Both the position numbers and the translations under genes were made by a program. A model generated the notes under the pieces. The model saw nothing but the letters and a program-made list of their open reading frames with translations, had not been told where the DNA came from and ran no database searches. 21,912 nt of DNA from Clostridia bacterium (GTDB lineage Bacteria > Bacillota > Clostridia > Christensenellales > UBA1242), in NCBI GenBank assembly GCA_017456465.1, contig JAFTJJ010000120.1:1-21912 (forward strand). Reading direction: 5' to 3'. Below, piece by piece: positions 14,696 to 21,420 of this stretch (positions are counted from its first letter, which is position 1; each line of letters opens with the position of its first letter).

Positions 14696-16081
14696 ATGGA
14701 AAACAACATTTCAATGGACAAACTCGTTGCTTTCTCAAAAACCGTTGGTTTTGTGTATCCAGGAAGCGACATTTATGACGGACTTGCAAACACTTGGGAC
14801 TATGGCCCACTCGGCGTCGAACTCAAAAAAAACATCAAAAAAGCTTGGTGGAAAAGATTTGTGCAAGAAAACGACAATTCTTATGGCGTTGATGCTGCAA
14901 TTCTCATGAATCCAAGAGTATGGGAAGCAAGCGGCCACGTTCAAAGTTTCTCTGATCCAAAAATGGATTGCAAAGAATGCAAATGCAGAGAAAGAGCTGA
15001 CAATGTGATTGAAGCATATTGCGCAAAACATGGCATTGAGGGCATTGTTCCTGACAAAATGACAAATGAAGAAATGGACGCGTTTGTGTCTGAGCACAAA
15101 ATCGCCTGCCCAAGGTGCGGAAAACATAATTGGTCACCAATCAGACAATTCAACCTTATGTTTGAAACATCAAGAGGCGTGACTGAAGGTGGACAAAACA
15201 AGATCTATCTCCGCCCAGAAACAGCTCAAGGTGAATTTGTGAACTTTTTGAATGTTCAAAGAACAACAAGGGCAAAAGTGCCTTTCGGAATTGCGCAAAT
15301 CGGAAAAGCTTTCAGAAATGAAATTACTCCAGGAAACTTCATTTTCAGAACAATTGAATTTGAACAAATGGAACACCAACTCTTCTGCAAAGATGAAAAT
15401 GCCATTGATTTTTATAATTCATACAAAGAAAAAGCCATGAAATTCCTTTTGGATCTTGGTTTCAATCCTGAAAAACTCAGATTCAAAGATCATGACAAAC
15501 TCGCACACTATGCAAAAGCCGCATGTGACATTCAGTTCTTCTCATCTCTTGGCTGGCAAGAACTCAATGGAATTCATCACAGAAGCACTTGGGATTTGTC
15601 TCGCCACCAAGAATATTCAGGGAAAAACATGATGTACACTGACCCAGTCACAAATGAAAAGTACACCCCAACTGTCATCGAATATTCAATCGGATGCGAC
15701 AGACTCTTGCTTGCAACACTTCTGCAATCTTACCGCGAAGAACAAGTTGGCGAAAATGACACTCGAATTGTCATGGGATTCCATCCAGTTCTCGCCCCTT
15801 ACAAAGTTGCAATCCTTCCACTTCAAAAGAACCTTTCAGAAAAAGCAAATGAAGTTTACAGAAAACTTTCAAAGAGCTTCATGTGCACTTATGATGAAGC
15901 TGGTTCAATCGGAAAGAGATATCGTCGTCAAGACCAAATTGGAACACCTCTTTGCGTAACAATTGACTTTGACACCTTGGAAGATGACACTGTAACAATC
16001 CGTGACCGCGACACAATGGAACAAATCAGGGTGAAAATTGATGAACTCGAAAACATCATTTCTGAAAAAGTTAAATTCTAA
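14696..16081 (+). CDS. glyS: Glycine--tRNA ligase, single-chain (alpha2) type
   Basis: Class II synthetase charging tRNA-Gly; works as a homodimer in the cytoplasm. 461 residues, the usual length of the bacterial/eukaryotic alpha2 form rather than the two-subunit GlyQ/GlyS form. The N-terminus reads TVGFVYPGSDIYDGLANTWD then YGPLGVELKKNIK, typical of this class. A zinc-ribbon-like insertion region includes CKECKCRE (93-100) and CPRCGK. NLMFETSRGV and YLRPETAQGEF follow. Motif 2 is FRNEITPGNFIFRTIEFEQME, and motif 3 is IEYSIGCDRLLLATLL. The C-terminal anticodon-binding domain includes PYKVAILPLQKN. The start is ATG 14696, preceded by AAAGGAG; an earlier in-frame ATG at 14654 runs through that site. 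It is followed by a strong terminator. Confidence 0.96.
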   Translation: MENNISMDKLVAFSKTVGFVYPGSDIYDGLANTWDYGPLGVELKKNIKKAWWKRFVQENDNSYGVDAAILMNPRVWEASGHVQSFSDPKMDCKECKCRERADNVIEAYCAKHGIEGIVPDKMTNEEMDAFVSEHKIACPRCGKHNWSPIRQFNLMFETSRGVTEGGQNKIYLRPETAQGEFVNFLNVQRTTRAKVPFGIAQIGKAFRNEITPGNFIFRTIEFEQMEHQLFCKDENAIDFYNSYKEKAMKFLLDLGFNPEKLRFKDHDKLAHYAKAACDIQFFSSLGWQELNGIHHRSTWDLSRHQEYSGKNMMYTDPVTNEKYTPTVIEYSIGCDRLLLATLLQSYREEQVGENDTRIVMGFHPVLAPYKVAILPLQKNLSEKANEVYRKLSKSFMCTYDEAGSIGKRYRRQDQIGTPLCVTIDFDTLEDDTVTIRDRDTMEQIRVKIDELENIISEKVKF

Positions 16082-16114
16082 AATGTAATTTGATTCCATA
16101 ATAAATGACAAACA

Positions 16115-16147
16115 AAAAAAGCTAAGGATTTTTTCCTTAGCTTTTTT
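16115..16147. terminator. Bidirectional intrinsic terminator between glyS and the rpiB operon
   Basis: AAAAAAGCTAAGG (16115-16127) pairs perfectly with CCTTAGCTTTTTT (16135-16147) around a seven-base loop, giving a GC-containing stem flanked by A and T tracts. It therefore works for glyS on the plus strand and for the convergent membrane-protein gene on the minus strand. Confidence 0.9.
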
Positions 16148-16157
16148 GTTGTCTCTT

Positions 16158-17057
16158 TTATTGACCCAACACCATGTTGTTATATTGCTCTTTAAGCTCA
16201 TCTGCTCTTTCGCTGTAATCGCTTGAAAGATCAGTTTCTCCCCTGATTTCATGAATCTGTGACAAACATGTGTTCATCTTGATTTGCATGTAAACATTAA
16301 AAATCTTTCCTTCAATTGTTGTCTCTTTTGAATATTGATCTTCAATTGCAATGCGCCACTCTGTCACCCATTCAAGCATTGTTTTTCCACTAATTTGTGC
16401 CGAATCACTGAAAATAATAATATTTTCAGCCTTCTCACTCATCGTGAGCGTGTCGTCGTTATAAAGACAGTTCATGTATGGAATGACACTTCTTGTATAA
16501 ATCTTGTCTTTGTCAGTTCCAATTTCTTGATACAAAAACAAAAGCGCAGTGTCTCCTCTGCCAGTTTCATATAGTGCTTGAATGAACAATGAATTCAAGT
16601 ATGAATCAATGTCATAAACAAACGCAACTTCAACAAGTGACACCTTCTCAACACTTGCCTTGTTGATCTGCTTTTCAAACTCTGCATATCCATCCATTTT
16701 CCTGAGCTTTGGAACATAAAATATTATTCTCGCCTCGTCATCCATTTCAACTGACTTTGCAATAACGTTATAAAGCGAGTTGGTTGATGGATAATGCTTG
16801 TATTGTTGTTCATAAGCCACAAGTGCTGTTTTTTCAGAACCAACAGTGTCAAACACACGCGATGCAACACTAGGGATGATTCCCATACAAATTGCCATTA
16901 CGTAATAAAAAACAAAAACAATCCCCAAAATTGTCAGACCAAATGTTTTCAAAACAAACAAAGGCATGTTGGTTTGCTTTTGCTCATTTTCACTGGCATA
17001 ATTTTCAATTTTTTTGATTGAATAATGATTGTTTGTTCCAGTTATGTTCTTTGCCAT
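16158..17057 (-). CDS. Membrane-anchored protein of unknown function, in the rpiB operon
   Basis: 299 residues. A polar N-terminal tail of about 30 residues precedes one hydrophobic segment (about 34-62, FVLKTFGLTILGIVFVFYYV and on), and about 235 mostly helical residues follow. The C-terminal part has repeated helix-rich stretches (ALVAYEQQYKHYPSTNSLYN, SLFIQALYETGRGDTALLFL) reminiscent of TPR/Sel1-like helical repeats, but the repeat is not clean. The signal anchor makes this a type II-like protein with the domain probably outside. An AAGGAAG ribosome binding site precedes the ATG, and the gene begins 11 bp after rpiB, so they share a transcript. I do not recognise a family. A link to envelope or secretion is conceivable but not supported. 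Confidence 0.7.
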   Translation of the reverse strand: MAKNITGTNNHYSIKKIENYASENEQKQTNMPLFVLKTFGLTILGIVFVFYYVMAICMGIIPSVASRVFDTVGSEKTALVAYEQQYKHYPSTNSLYNVIAKSVEMDDEARIIFYVPKLRKMDGYAEFEKQINKASVEKVSLVEVAFVYDIDSYLNSLFIQALYETGRGDTALLFLYQEIGTDKDKIYTRSVIPYMNCLYNDDTLTMSEKAENIIIFSDSAQISGKTMLEWVTEWRIAIEDQYSKETTIEGKIFNVYMQIKMNTCLSQIHEIRGETDLSSDYSERADELKEQYNNMVLGQ

Positions 17058-17068
17058 AAATCTTCCTT

Positions 17069-17524
17069 TTATTTCAATTTATTCACTTTTCGAATGCGCC
17101 TTTCATGCCTTCCGCCTTCAAATTCAGATGTCAAAAAAGCGTTCACAATCGCCACTGCTTTTTGTTTTGACATCTTCACAGAAAATTTGTCATCATCGTA
17201 ACCCGCCCCAAGCACCAAAACATTTGCATTCTCGTGCATCCTTGCAAAATGCGCTTCTGCTGGTTCTTTTGCGTGAACCGCAAAAACACCTTCAAATCTG
17301 TTTGCAACAATTGCCATTCCAACACCTGTGCCACAAATCAAAATTGCACGGTCGGCTTTTTTGTTTTTTACCGCTTGAATTGCAGGAATTGCATTGTCAA
17401 CATAATCATCACCATCATGGCTTTCTCCCATACTCACACCGTGCCCTTCCTTTTCAAGAATTTGTTTCAAGTGTTGAGCAAGAGATTCACCCCTGTGGTC
17501 AAAAGCAATAAAAATCTTTTCCAT
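17069..17524 (-). CDS. rpiB: Ribose-5-phosphate isomerase B (RpiB/LacAB family)
   Basis: Interconverts ribose 5-phosphate and ribulose 5-phosphate in the pentose phosphate pathway; some family members act on other sugar phosphates. 151 residues, close to the family norm. The N-terminal MEKIFIAFDHRGE has the Asp9-His10 pair (family members have SDHAG-like). ICGTGVGMAI (63-72) holds the catalytic Cys64, and the loop HENANVLVLGA is typical. I chose ATG 17524 because the family begins at this point; a GTG at 17539 would add five residues and has no good ribosome binding site. Its promoter is strong, and two palindromic-core repeats sit between promoter and gene, so it may be regulated. It is followed at 11 bp by the unknown membrane-protein gene. 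Confidence 0.93.
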   Translation of the reverse strand: MEKIFIAFDHRGESLAQHLKQILEKEGHGVSMGESHDGDDYVDNAIPAIQAVKNKKADRAILICGTGVGMAIVANRFEGVFAVHAKEPAEAHFARMHENANVLVLGAGYDDDKFSVKMSKQKAVAIVNAFLTSEFEGGRHERRIRKVNKLK

Positions 17525-17544
17525 AAAAACACCATTCACCTTGC

Positions 17545-17577
17545 CAAGATCTTAAACATAGTGCACAAGATCTTAAA
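17545..17577. repeat. Two identical 12-bp elements (CAAGATCTTAAA) with palindromic cores, 21 bp apart
   Basis: CAAGATCTTAAA occurs at 17545-17556 and again at 17566-17577. Each holds the perfect palindrome AAGATCTT. The period of 21 bp is two helical turns, which would put two bound dimers on the same face of the helix. They occupy roughly positions +3 to +36 after the predicted rpiB start site, the place of a repressor operator. In RNA the two copies could also pair with each other (10 bp with G-U ends, 11-base loop), so an RNA element is the alternative. Confidence 0.5.
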
Positions 17578-17586
17578 TATATTGTA

Positions 17587-17616
17587 AGTATAGCAAAACC
17601 TATTTCTCGATGTCAA
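17587..17616 (-). promoter_or_regulatory. Sigma-A-type promoter for rpiB
   Basis: On the minus strand, TTGACA (17611-17616), 18-bp spacer, TATACT (17587-17592): a perfect -35 and a five-of-six -10. The -35 starts immediately after the terminator of the upstream mini-DivIVA gene. The predicted start is near 17580, leaving a leader of about 55 bases. Confidence 0.72.
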
Positions 17617-17618
17617 AC

Positions 17619-17652
17619 AAAAAGAGCCCCAATCAATCTTGGTGCTCTTTTT
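17619..17652 (-). terminator. Intrinsic terminator at the end of the mini-DivIVA gene
   Basis: AAAAAGAGCACCAA pairs with TTGGGGCTCTTTTT on the minus strand (one A/G mismatch, six-base loop), followed by TTTTTGTTT. The 5' arm is formed by the last codons of the 62-residue gene (stop at 17633-17635), so the terminator overlaps the coding end. Confidence 0.75.
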
Positions 17653-17821
17653 CTTTGTGCTTTTTGCTTTCTTTCTTTTCTTTTATCTGTTTTTTTAGTT
17701 TGCAATTTTCGTCCCGCAAATAATCAAGATCGCGCTTTTGCAAATCCATTTTTTCACTCATTTCATGAATTTGGTTTTCCACTTGATTTTTGTCATATCC
17801 AAAAAGCTGTTTGTCAAACAT
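17633..17821 (-). CDS. Mini DivIVA/GpsB-like protein (N-terminal domain only)
   Basis: 62 residues. The N-terminus, MFDKQLFGYDKNQVENQI, matches the DivIVA/GpsB lipid-binding module pattern (GYD, then a short helix with V-x-x-x-I). A predicted coiled coil follows to about residue 50, and the tail is strongly basic and polar (KKESKKHKEKEHQD). Known DivIVA (about 160 or more) and GpsB (about 100) proteins have a second tetramerisation part, which is missing here. The coding frame runs through without interruption, so this is a small gene, not a broken one. It lies downstream of sepF, and DivIVA and SepF genes are classic neighbours in Gram-positive division clusters. Its ribosome binding site lies in a hairpin. 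A role at the septum or poles, possibly as a modulator of a full-length DivIVA encoded elsewhere, is inference. Confidence 0.68.
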   Translation of the reverse strand: MFDKQLFGYDKNQVENQIHEMSEKMDLQKRDLDYLRDENCKLKKQIKEKKESKKHKEKEHQD

Positions 17822-17859
17822 AAAAAATCCACCCTTTGTTTTATTATAAGAGTGGATTT
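17822..17859 (-). terminator. Terminator-like hairpin after sepF that also holds the mini-DivIVA ribosome binding site
   Basis: On the minus strand AAATCCACTCTT (17848-17859) pairs with AAGGGTGGATTT (17825-17836) in a 12-bp stem with one wobble and an 11-base loop, followed by a T tract that ends directly at the ATG at 17821. The 3' arm contains AAAGGGTGG, the only ribosome binding site candidate of the mini-DivIVA gene. When folded, the hairpin would either stop transcription before the gene or hide its start site. Confidence 0.6.
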
Positions 17860-17865
17860 GGTTTT

Positions 17866-18450
17866 TTATTCACTTTTTGGAGCAGTTTCTCTTGGCATCA
17901 TAATGTTGAGTCCCTCAGGTGTCAACAAAAATATGTTCCCAGAAACGCGCTGAACACTTCCATTCAAGGCATAAACTGCACCTGATGAAAAGTCAAGCAT
18001 CCTTTGAGCTTCGTCCTCTGAAACGTTGTCAAGATTGAGCATCACGCTCTCTCCTTGTCTCAAAAAGTCAATGAGCTTTTGGACTTCACTGTAACTCTTT
18101 GGATAATAAAACACAACATTTTTGCTTCCATATCCACCCATTCCAGATGAACTGTACCCATATGATGATCCCGTTGATGATGACTGCATATTGAATTGAT
18201 CCCTGTCATAACTGTAACTTGGAGCAGAAGATGGTTGAACGTTCTGAGACACCTGAACAGATGAATATTGCTCATTCCCCATTGATTTTCGAGCCAAGGC
18301 TTCAGCTTTCTTTTCTTGACGCTTTGCAAGCTTTTCACGCTTTTTCTGCTCGCGTTGTTGACGCTTTTCAAGAGCTCTTGAATCATCAAGCGCATCTTCT
18401 TCGTCGCCTTCAAAGCCAATCCCCTTCATTAACCAGTTAATAAAGCCCAT
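17866..18450 (-). CDS. sepF: Cell division protein SepF
   Basis: Membrane-bound partner of FtsZ that tethers and bundles the Z-ring. 194 residues. The N-terminal amphipathic helix MGFINWLMKGIGF (1-13) is the membrane-binding part. A charged stretch rich in Lys and Arg (29-55) and a Ser/Gly/Tyr-rich linker (58-108) follow. The conserved SepF domain (111-184) begins VVFYYPKSYSEVQKLIDFLR and includes SVMLNLDNVSEDEAQRMLDF, then SGAVYALNGSVQRVSGNIFLLTP. Length and domain order fit the family. The ATG at 18450 has AAAGGAG nine bases upstream. Its own promoter lies 30 bp before the gene. The mini-DivIVA gene follows on the same strand. It is not in the usual ylm cluster as far as the window shows. 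Confidence 0.93.
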   Translation of the reverse strand: MGFINWLMKGIGFEGDEEDALDDSRALEKRQQREQKKREKLAKRQEKKAEALARKSMGNEQYSSVQVSQNVQPSSAPSYSYDRDQFNMQSSSTGSSYGYSSSGMGGYGSKNVVFYYPKSYSEVQKLIDFLRQGESVMLNLDNVSEDEAQRMLDFSSGAVYALNGSVQRVSGNIFLLTPEGLNIMMPRETAPKSE

Positions 18451-18480
18451 TTCTTCTGTACTCCTTTGATTCTTGATTCT

Positions 18481-18510
18481 ATTGTACCAAACTTTAACAG
18501 CAAATTACAA
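18481..18510 (-). promoter_or_regulatory. Sigma-A-type promoter for sepF, extended -10
   Basis: On the minus strand, TTGTAA (18505-18510), 18-bp spacer, TACAAT (18481-18486), preceded by TGG, which gives an extended -10 (TGnTACAAT). The -10 box ends 30 bases before the start codon, with the AAAGGAG site in between. Confidence 0.6.
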
Positions 18511-18569
18511 TTATTTTTGACCAATTTATTATTTTTTTTGAAATATTATCAATGACTTTCAATTTTCAA

Positions 18570-19337
18570 TCACACATGCATTGCTTTTTTATTAATTTCA
18601 ATAATTTCAAGAGCCACTTGCACGCACAGTTTTCTGTACATCATCACATCGCTTTCCCCCTTGATGCTTTGTTCCAAAAAACTTCCCGCAAGCCCAGACA
18701 AAACGCTCAAGCTTGTCAAAACTTCCTTTTCAAGGTCAGTTTCTCCAGTCACTCCCTTTTCAAGATCATCAATCTTGTTTTTTGACTTGAGCGTTTGCTT
18801 GCAAAGTGCTGAAAAACTAATGTTTCCTTTTTCATAATCAAAGAGATTGGTTTTGAGAACATCATTAATTTCAAAAAGATATTCAAAACACCTCAAAATT
18901 TGAGGTTCGTTTTTAATGCTATTTTGTATTTTTTTGCTTAATGATTGCGTTGAGACACATTTAATATAACAATAATCAAATATTTTCTGCGACGATTTTC
19001 TTATTTTTTCTGCACTGTTTTCATCATCATAAACAAAAATAACACACGCATAATTCCCTGATGATTCACCAACAATTGTTCCAGCACCACCTGCTGATTC
19101 AATTTGTTTTCTGCAAGCATTTGCTGAGCTTGTTGATAAATTTTCTCCCACCATGACAAAATAAAATTTGTGCTTTTCTGACCACAAAACTTGTTCATTT
19201 CCCTTCGCAAAACAGGCAACAAAAAACACACCCACAAAAAACACTGAAAAAATCACAAACATAAAGTTTATTTTCAACTTTCCTTTCTGTCTCTTGAACT
19301 TTGAATATGTCTGCCAAAGTGTCAGTGTTTGTTGCAT
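18570..19337 (-). CDS. Membrane-anchored protein with a SPOR-like domain, otherwise unknown
   Basis: 255 residues. A basic N-terminal tail (KFKRQKGKLK, 13-22) precedes one membrane helix (about 23-44, INFMFVIFSVFFVGVFFVAC). The next part (about 57-127) reads FYFVMVGENLSTSSANACRK, then YACVIFVYDDENSAEKI. The strand-helix-strand-helix-strand order and the spacing resemble a SPOR peptidoglycan-binding domain, although key residues cannot be verified by eye. The C-terminal half is helical and charged. Six cysteines occur (40s to 230s). The start is the ATG at 19337 with TAGGAG nine bases upstream. It lies upstream of sepF on the same strand and is divergent from groES. An envelope or septal function is suggested by the neighbourhood, not proved. 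Confidence 0.65.
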   Translation of the reverse strand: MQQTLTLWQTYSKFKRQKGKLKINFMFVIFSVFFVGVFFVACFAKGNEQVLWSEKHKFYFVMVGENLSTSSANACRKQIESAGGAGTIVGESSGNYACVIFVYDDENSAEKIRKSSQKIFDYCYIKCVSTQSLSKKIQNSIKNEPQILRCFEYLFEINDVLKTNLFDYEKGNISFSALCKQTLKSKNKIDDLEKGVTGETDLEKEVLTSLSVLSGLAGSFLEQSIKGESDVMMYRKLCVQVALEIIEINKKAMHV

Positions 19338-19364
19338 TTTGGATTGCTCCTAATTTATAGTTAT

Positions 19365-19401
19365 CGCATAAGTAATTATATGCGGGCATTTTCGATGTCA
19401 T
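19365..19401 (-). promoter_or_regulatory. Inverted repeat over a candidate promoter of the SPOR-like gene
   Basis: CGCATA (19365-19370) and TATGCG (19379-19384) form a perfect 6-bp inverted repeat with an 8-base spacer. On the minus strand TATAAT (19375-19380) lies inside it, with ATGACA (19396-19401) 15 bp upstream, which is a short spacing. The repeat could be an operator for this promoter or for the divergent groES. No CIRCE repeat is present. Confidence 0.35.
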
Positions 19402-19492
19402 TCTGCAAATTATTTCACATTAAACAACCTTTCGAACACAAGAATCATGCTTGCAAAGATTACAATAATAAAAACAAAAGGAGAAAATTGTT

Positions 19493-19780
19493 ATGAAAAT
19501 CACACCATTATTTGACAGAGTTCTTTTAAAACCCGATGGCGATCAATTCGGAAGAACAAGCACAGGAATCATTCTTGGAAGCTCATCATCCGATGCCCCA
19601 GTTTTTGCAACTGTGATTGCTTGCGGAAATGGCAAAGTCGAAGCTGGCGAAAATCTTGAAATGCAGGTTAAAATTGGAGACAAAGTAATTTACAACAAGT
19701 TTGCAGGAACAGAAATACTTCTTGACTCTGTCACACATGTAATCATCAAACAAACCGACATTCTTGGAATTATTGAATAG
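19493..19780 (+). CDS. groES: Co-chaperonin GroES
   Basis: Forms the heptameric lid of the GroEL folding cage. 95 residues, full length. MKITPLFDRVLLKP opens the fold. The mobile loop region GRTSTGIILGSSSS carries the hydrophobic GIIL tripeptide-type contact for GroEL, and VIACGNGKVEAGENLE with YNKFAGTEILL is typical of Gram-positive GroES. The gene ends in TDILGIIE. An AAAGGAG site lies nine bases before the ATG. It is the first gene of groES-groEL, which are 11 bp apart. The 155-base region upstream has a TACAAT at 19461-19466 without a convincing -35, and I cannot find the HrcA-binding CIRCE element or a CtsR box, so its heat-shock control is unclear. Confidence 0.96.
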   Translation: MKITPLFDRVLLKPDGDQFGRTSTGIILGSSSSDAPVFATVIACGNGKVEAGENLEMQVKIGDKVIYNKFAGTEILLDSVTHVIIKQTDILGIIE

Positions 19781-19791
19781 GAGAAACTTTT

Positions 19792-21381
19792 ATGAAACAA
19801 ATTATGCATGGTCTCGAAGCTCTCGAGAAATTAAAAATTGGCGCAAACAAACTCTCAAATGCTGTCAAAATCACACTTGGTCCAAAAGGCAGAAATGTTG
19901 CTTTGGACAGAAAATACACCACCCCACTCATCACAAATGATGGCGTAACAATCGCAAAAGAAATTTCACTTGAATGCCCTTTTGAAAACATGGGGGCAAA
20001 CATCATCAAGGAAGCAACAGTAAGAGCAAACTCAGAGGCTGGAGATGGAACAACAACTGCTTGCATTCTTTCAAGCGCAATCGTCACTGAAGGATTCAAG
20101 GCAATTTCTTCGGGCTACAGCCCAATGCTCATCAGAAAAGGCATTGAAAAAGCAACAGCTGAAGCCGTGAAAATTTTGAGCGAACTTTCAAAACCAGTGA
20201 CCTCCGATGAAGAAATTGTTCAGGTTGCAAGCGTTTCTGCTGGTGACAAAACAATCGGGAAACTCATCGGTGATGCAACAAAAAAAGTTGGAACTGATGG
20301 AATCATCACAATCGAAGAATCAAGCACAAGTGAAACATTCATATCGCTCAGTCAAGGTTATGAATATGAACGCGGCCTTGCATCTCCCTACATGGCAACA
20401 GACACCAGCAAAATGCAGTCCATTCTCGAAAACCCACTCATCATGATTGTAAACAAAAAGATTTCATCCATTACCGAAATCTTGCCAGTTCTTGAACAAG
20501 TCATGCAAACTGGAAAACAACTTCTGATTGTTGCTGATGACATTGATCCTGAAGTTCTTGGAACACTTGTCGTCAACAGAGTCAATGGAACACTGCCAGT
20601 CACTTTCACAAAAGCGCCTGCATTTGCCGAAAAACGCCGTCAAATGCTTCTCGACATGTGTTTGCTCACTGGTGCAAACCTTGTGTCTGATGACACGGGA
20701 CTGAAGGCTCAAAATGCGACACTTTCAGATCTTGGATCAGCAAAAACAGTTATTGTCACAACAGAAAAAACAACCATAATTGAAGGTTGTGGAAACGCTG
20801 ACAAAATTTCTGCACATGTTCAAAGCCTCAAAGAACTTCTTGAACACGAAAAGGATGATTACAAAAAGGATGAAATCAAATCTCGAATTTCAAAACTCAC
20901 GTCAAGTGCTGCAATCATTCACGCCGGAGCCGCCAGTGAAGTTGAATGCAAAGAACTCAAACTCAGAATTGAAGATGCTCTTTTTGCAACAAAAGCAGCA
21001 TCAAGTGAAGGCATCGTCGCAGGTGGTGGAACAACTCTTCTCCACATTTCAAATTTGCTCACAGATTTTCCAGAAACTCTTGAGTCTGAAGAAGAAAAAA
21101 TTGGTGCAAAAATATTGCTCGAAGCAATCAAATATCCAATCAAACAAATTGCTGAAAACGCTGGCGCAGATGCGGGAAAAATTGTCTATGTCATCGAATC
21201 AAAAAATCAGTTTGAATTTGGTTATGACGCCCTTTCTGACGAATTTGTGAACATGTTTGAGGCAGGAATCATTGATCCTGCAAAAGTCACAAGAACAGCG
21301 CTTGAAAACGCCTCAAGTGTTGCTTCAACACTCCTCACAACCTCAGTTCTTGTCACAGACAAAGAAAATTCAGAAAAATAA
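19792..21381 (+). CDS. groEL: Chaperonin GroEL, divergent and without the GGM tail
   Basis: ATP-driven 14-mer folding chamber. 529 residues, shorter than the usual 540-548. Nucleotide-binding elements are intact: TLGPKGRNV (28-36), NDGVTIAKE (49-57), GDGTTTA (84-90) and EGIVAGGGTTL. The acidic residue in RIEDALFATKAA and the ending KVTRTALENASSV are present. Differences from the textbook protein as I remember it: a short N-terminus (MKQIMHGLEALEKLK), about one residue fewer at VSAGDKTIGK, many changes in the apical domain (SPYMATDTSKMQSIL) and a C-terminus VTDKENSEK with no Gly-Gly-Met repeats. The ribosome binding site is TAGGAG, eight bases before ATG. It follows groES and is closed by a clear terminator. 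It may be the only or a second copy in the genome; the window cannot say. Confidence 0.96.
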   Translation: MKQIMHGLEALEKLKIGANKLSNAVKITLGPKGRNVALDRKYTTPLITNDGVTIAKEISLECPFENMGANIIKEATVRANSEAGDGTTTACILSSAIVTEGFKAISSGYSPMLIRKGIEKATAEAVKILSELSKPVTSDEEIVQVASVSAGDKTIGKLIGDATKKVGTDGIITIEESSTSETFISLSQGYEYERGLASPYMATDTSKMQSILENPLIMIVNKKISSITEILPVLEQVMQTGKQLLIVADDIDPEVLGTLVVNRVNGTLPVTFTKAPAFAEKRRQMLLDMCLLTGANLVSDDTGLKAQNATLSDLGSAKTVIVTTEKTTIIEGCGNADKISAHVQSLKELLEHEKDDYKKDEIKSRISKLTSSAAIIHAGAASEVECKELKLRIEDALFATKAASSEGIVAGGGTTLLHISNLLTDFPETLESEEEKIGAKILLEAIKYPIKQIAENAGADAGKIVYVIESKNQFEFGYDALSDEFVNMFEAGIIDPAKVTRTALENASSVASTLLTTSVLVTDKENSEK

Positions 21382-21391
21382 ACACAAAATC

Positions 21392-21419
21392 AAAGCCACC
21401 CCGTTGGGATGGCTTTTTT
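21392..21419. terminator. Intrinsic terminator after groEL, shared with the convergent gene
   Basis: AAAGCCACCCC (21392-21402), GTT loop, GGGATGGCTTT: ten paired bases with one C/A mismatch, followed by TTTTTT on the plus strand. On the minus strand the same stem is followed by a weaker tract, so it probably serves groEL mainly. Confidence 0.88.
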
Positions 21420-21420
21420 C

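Noticed and set aside
19338..19492. CIRCE element or a tRNA gene ahead of groES
   Set aside because: No 9-bp CIRCE arms; the single TTCGAA stretch has no cloverleaf around it and no acceptor stem.
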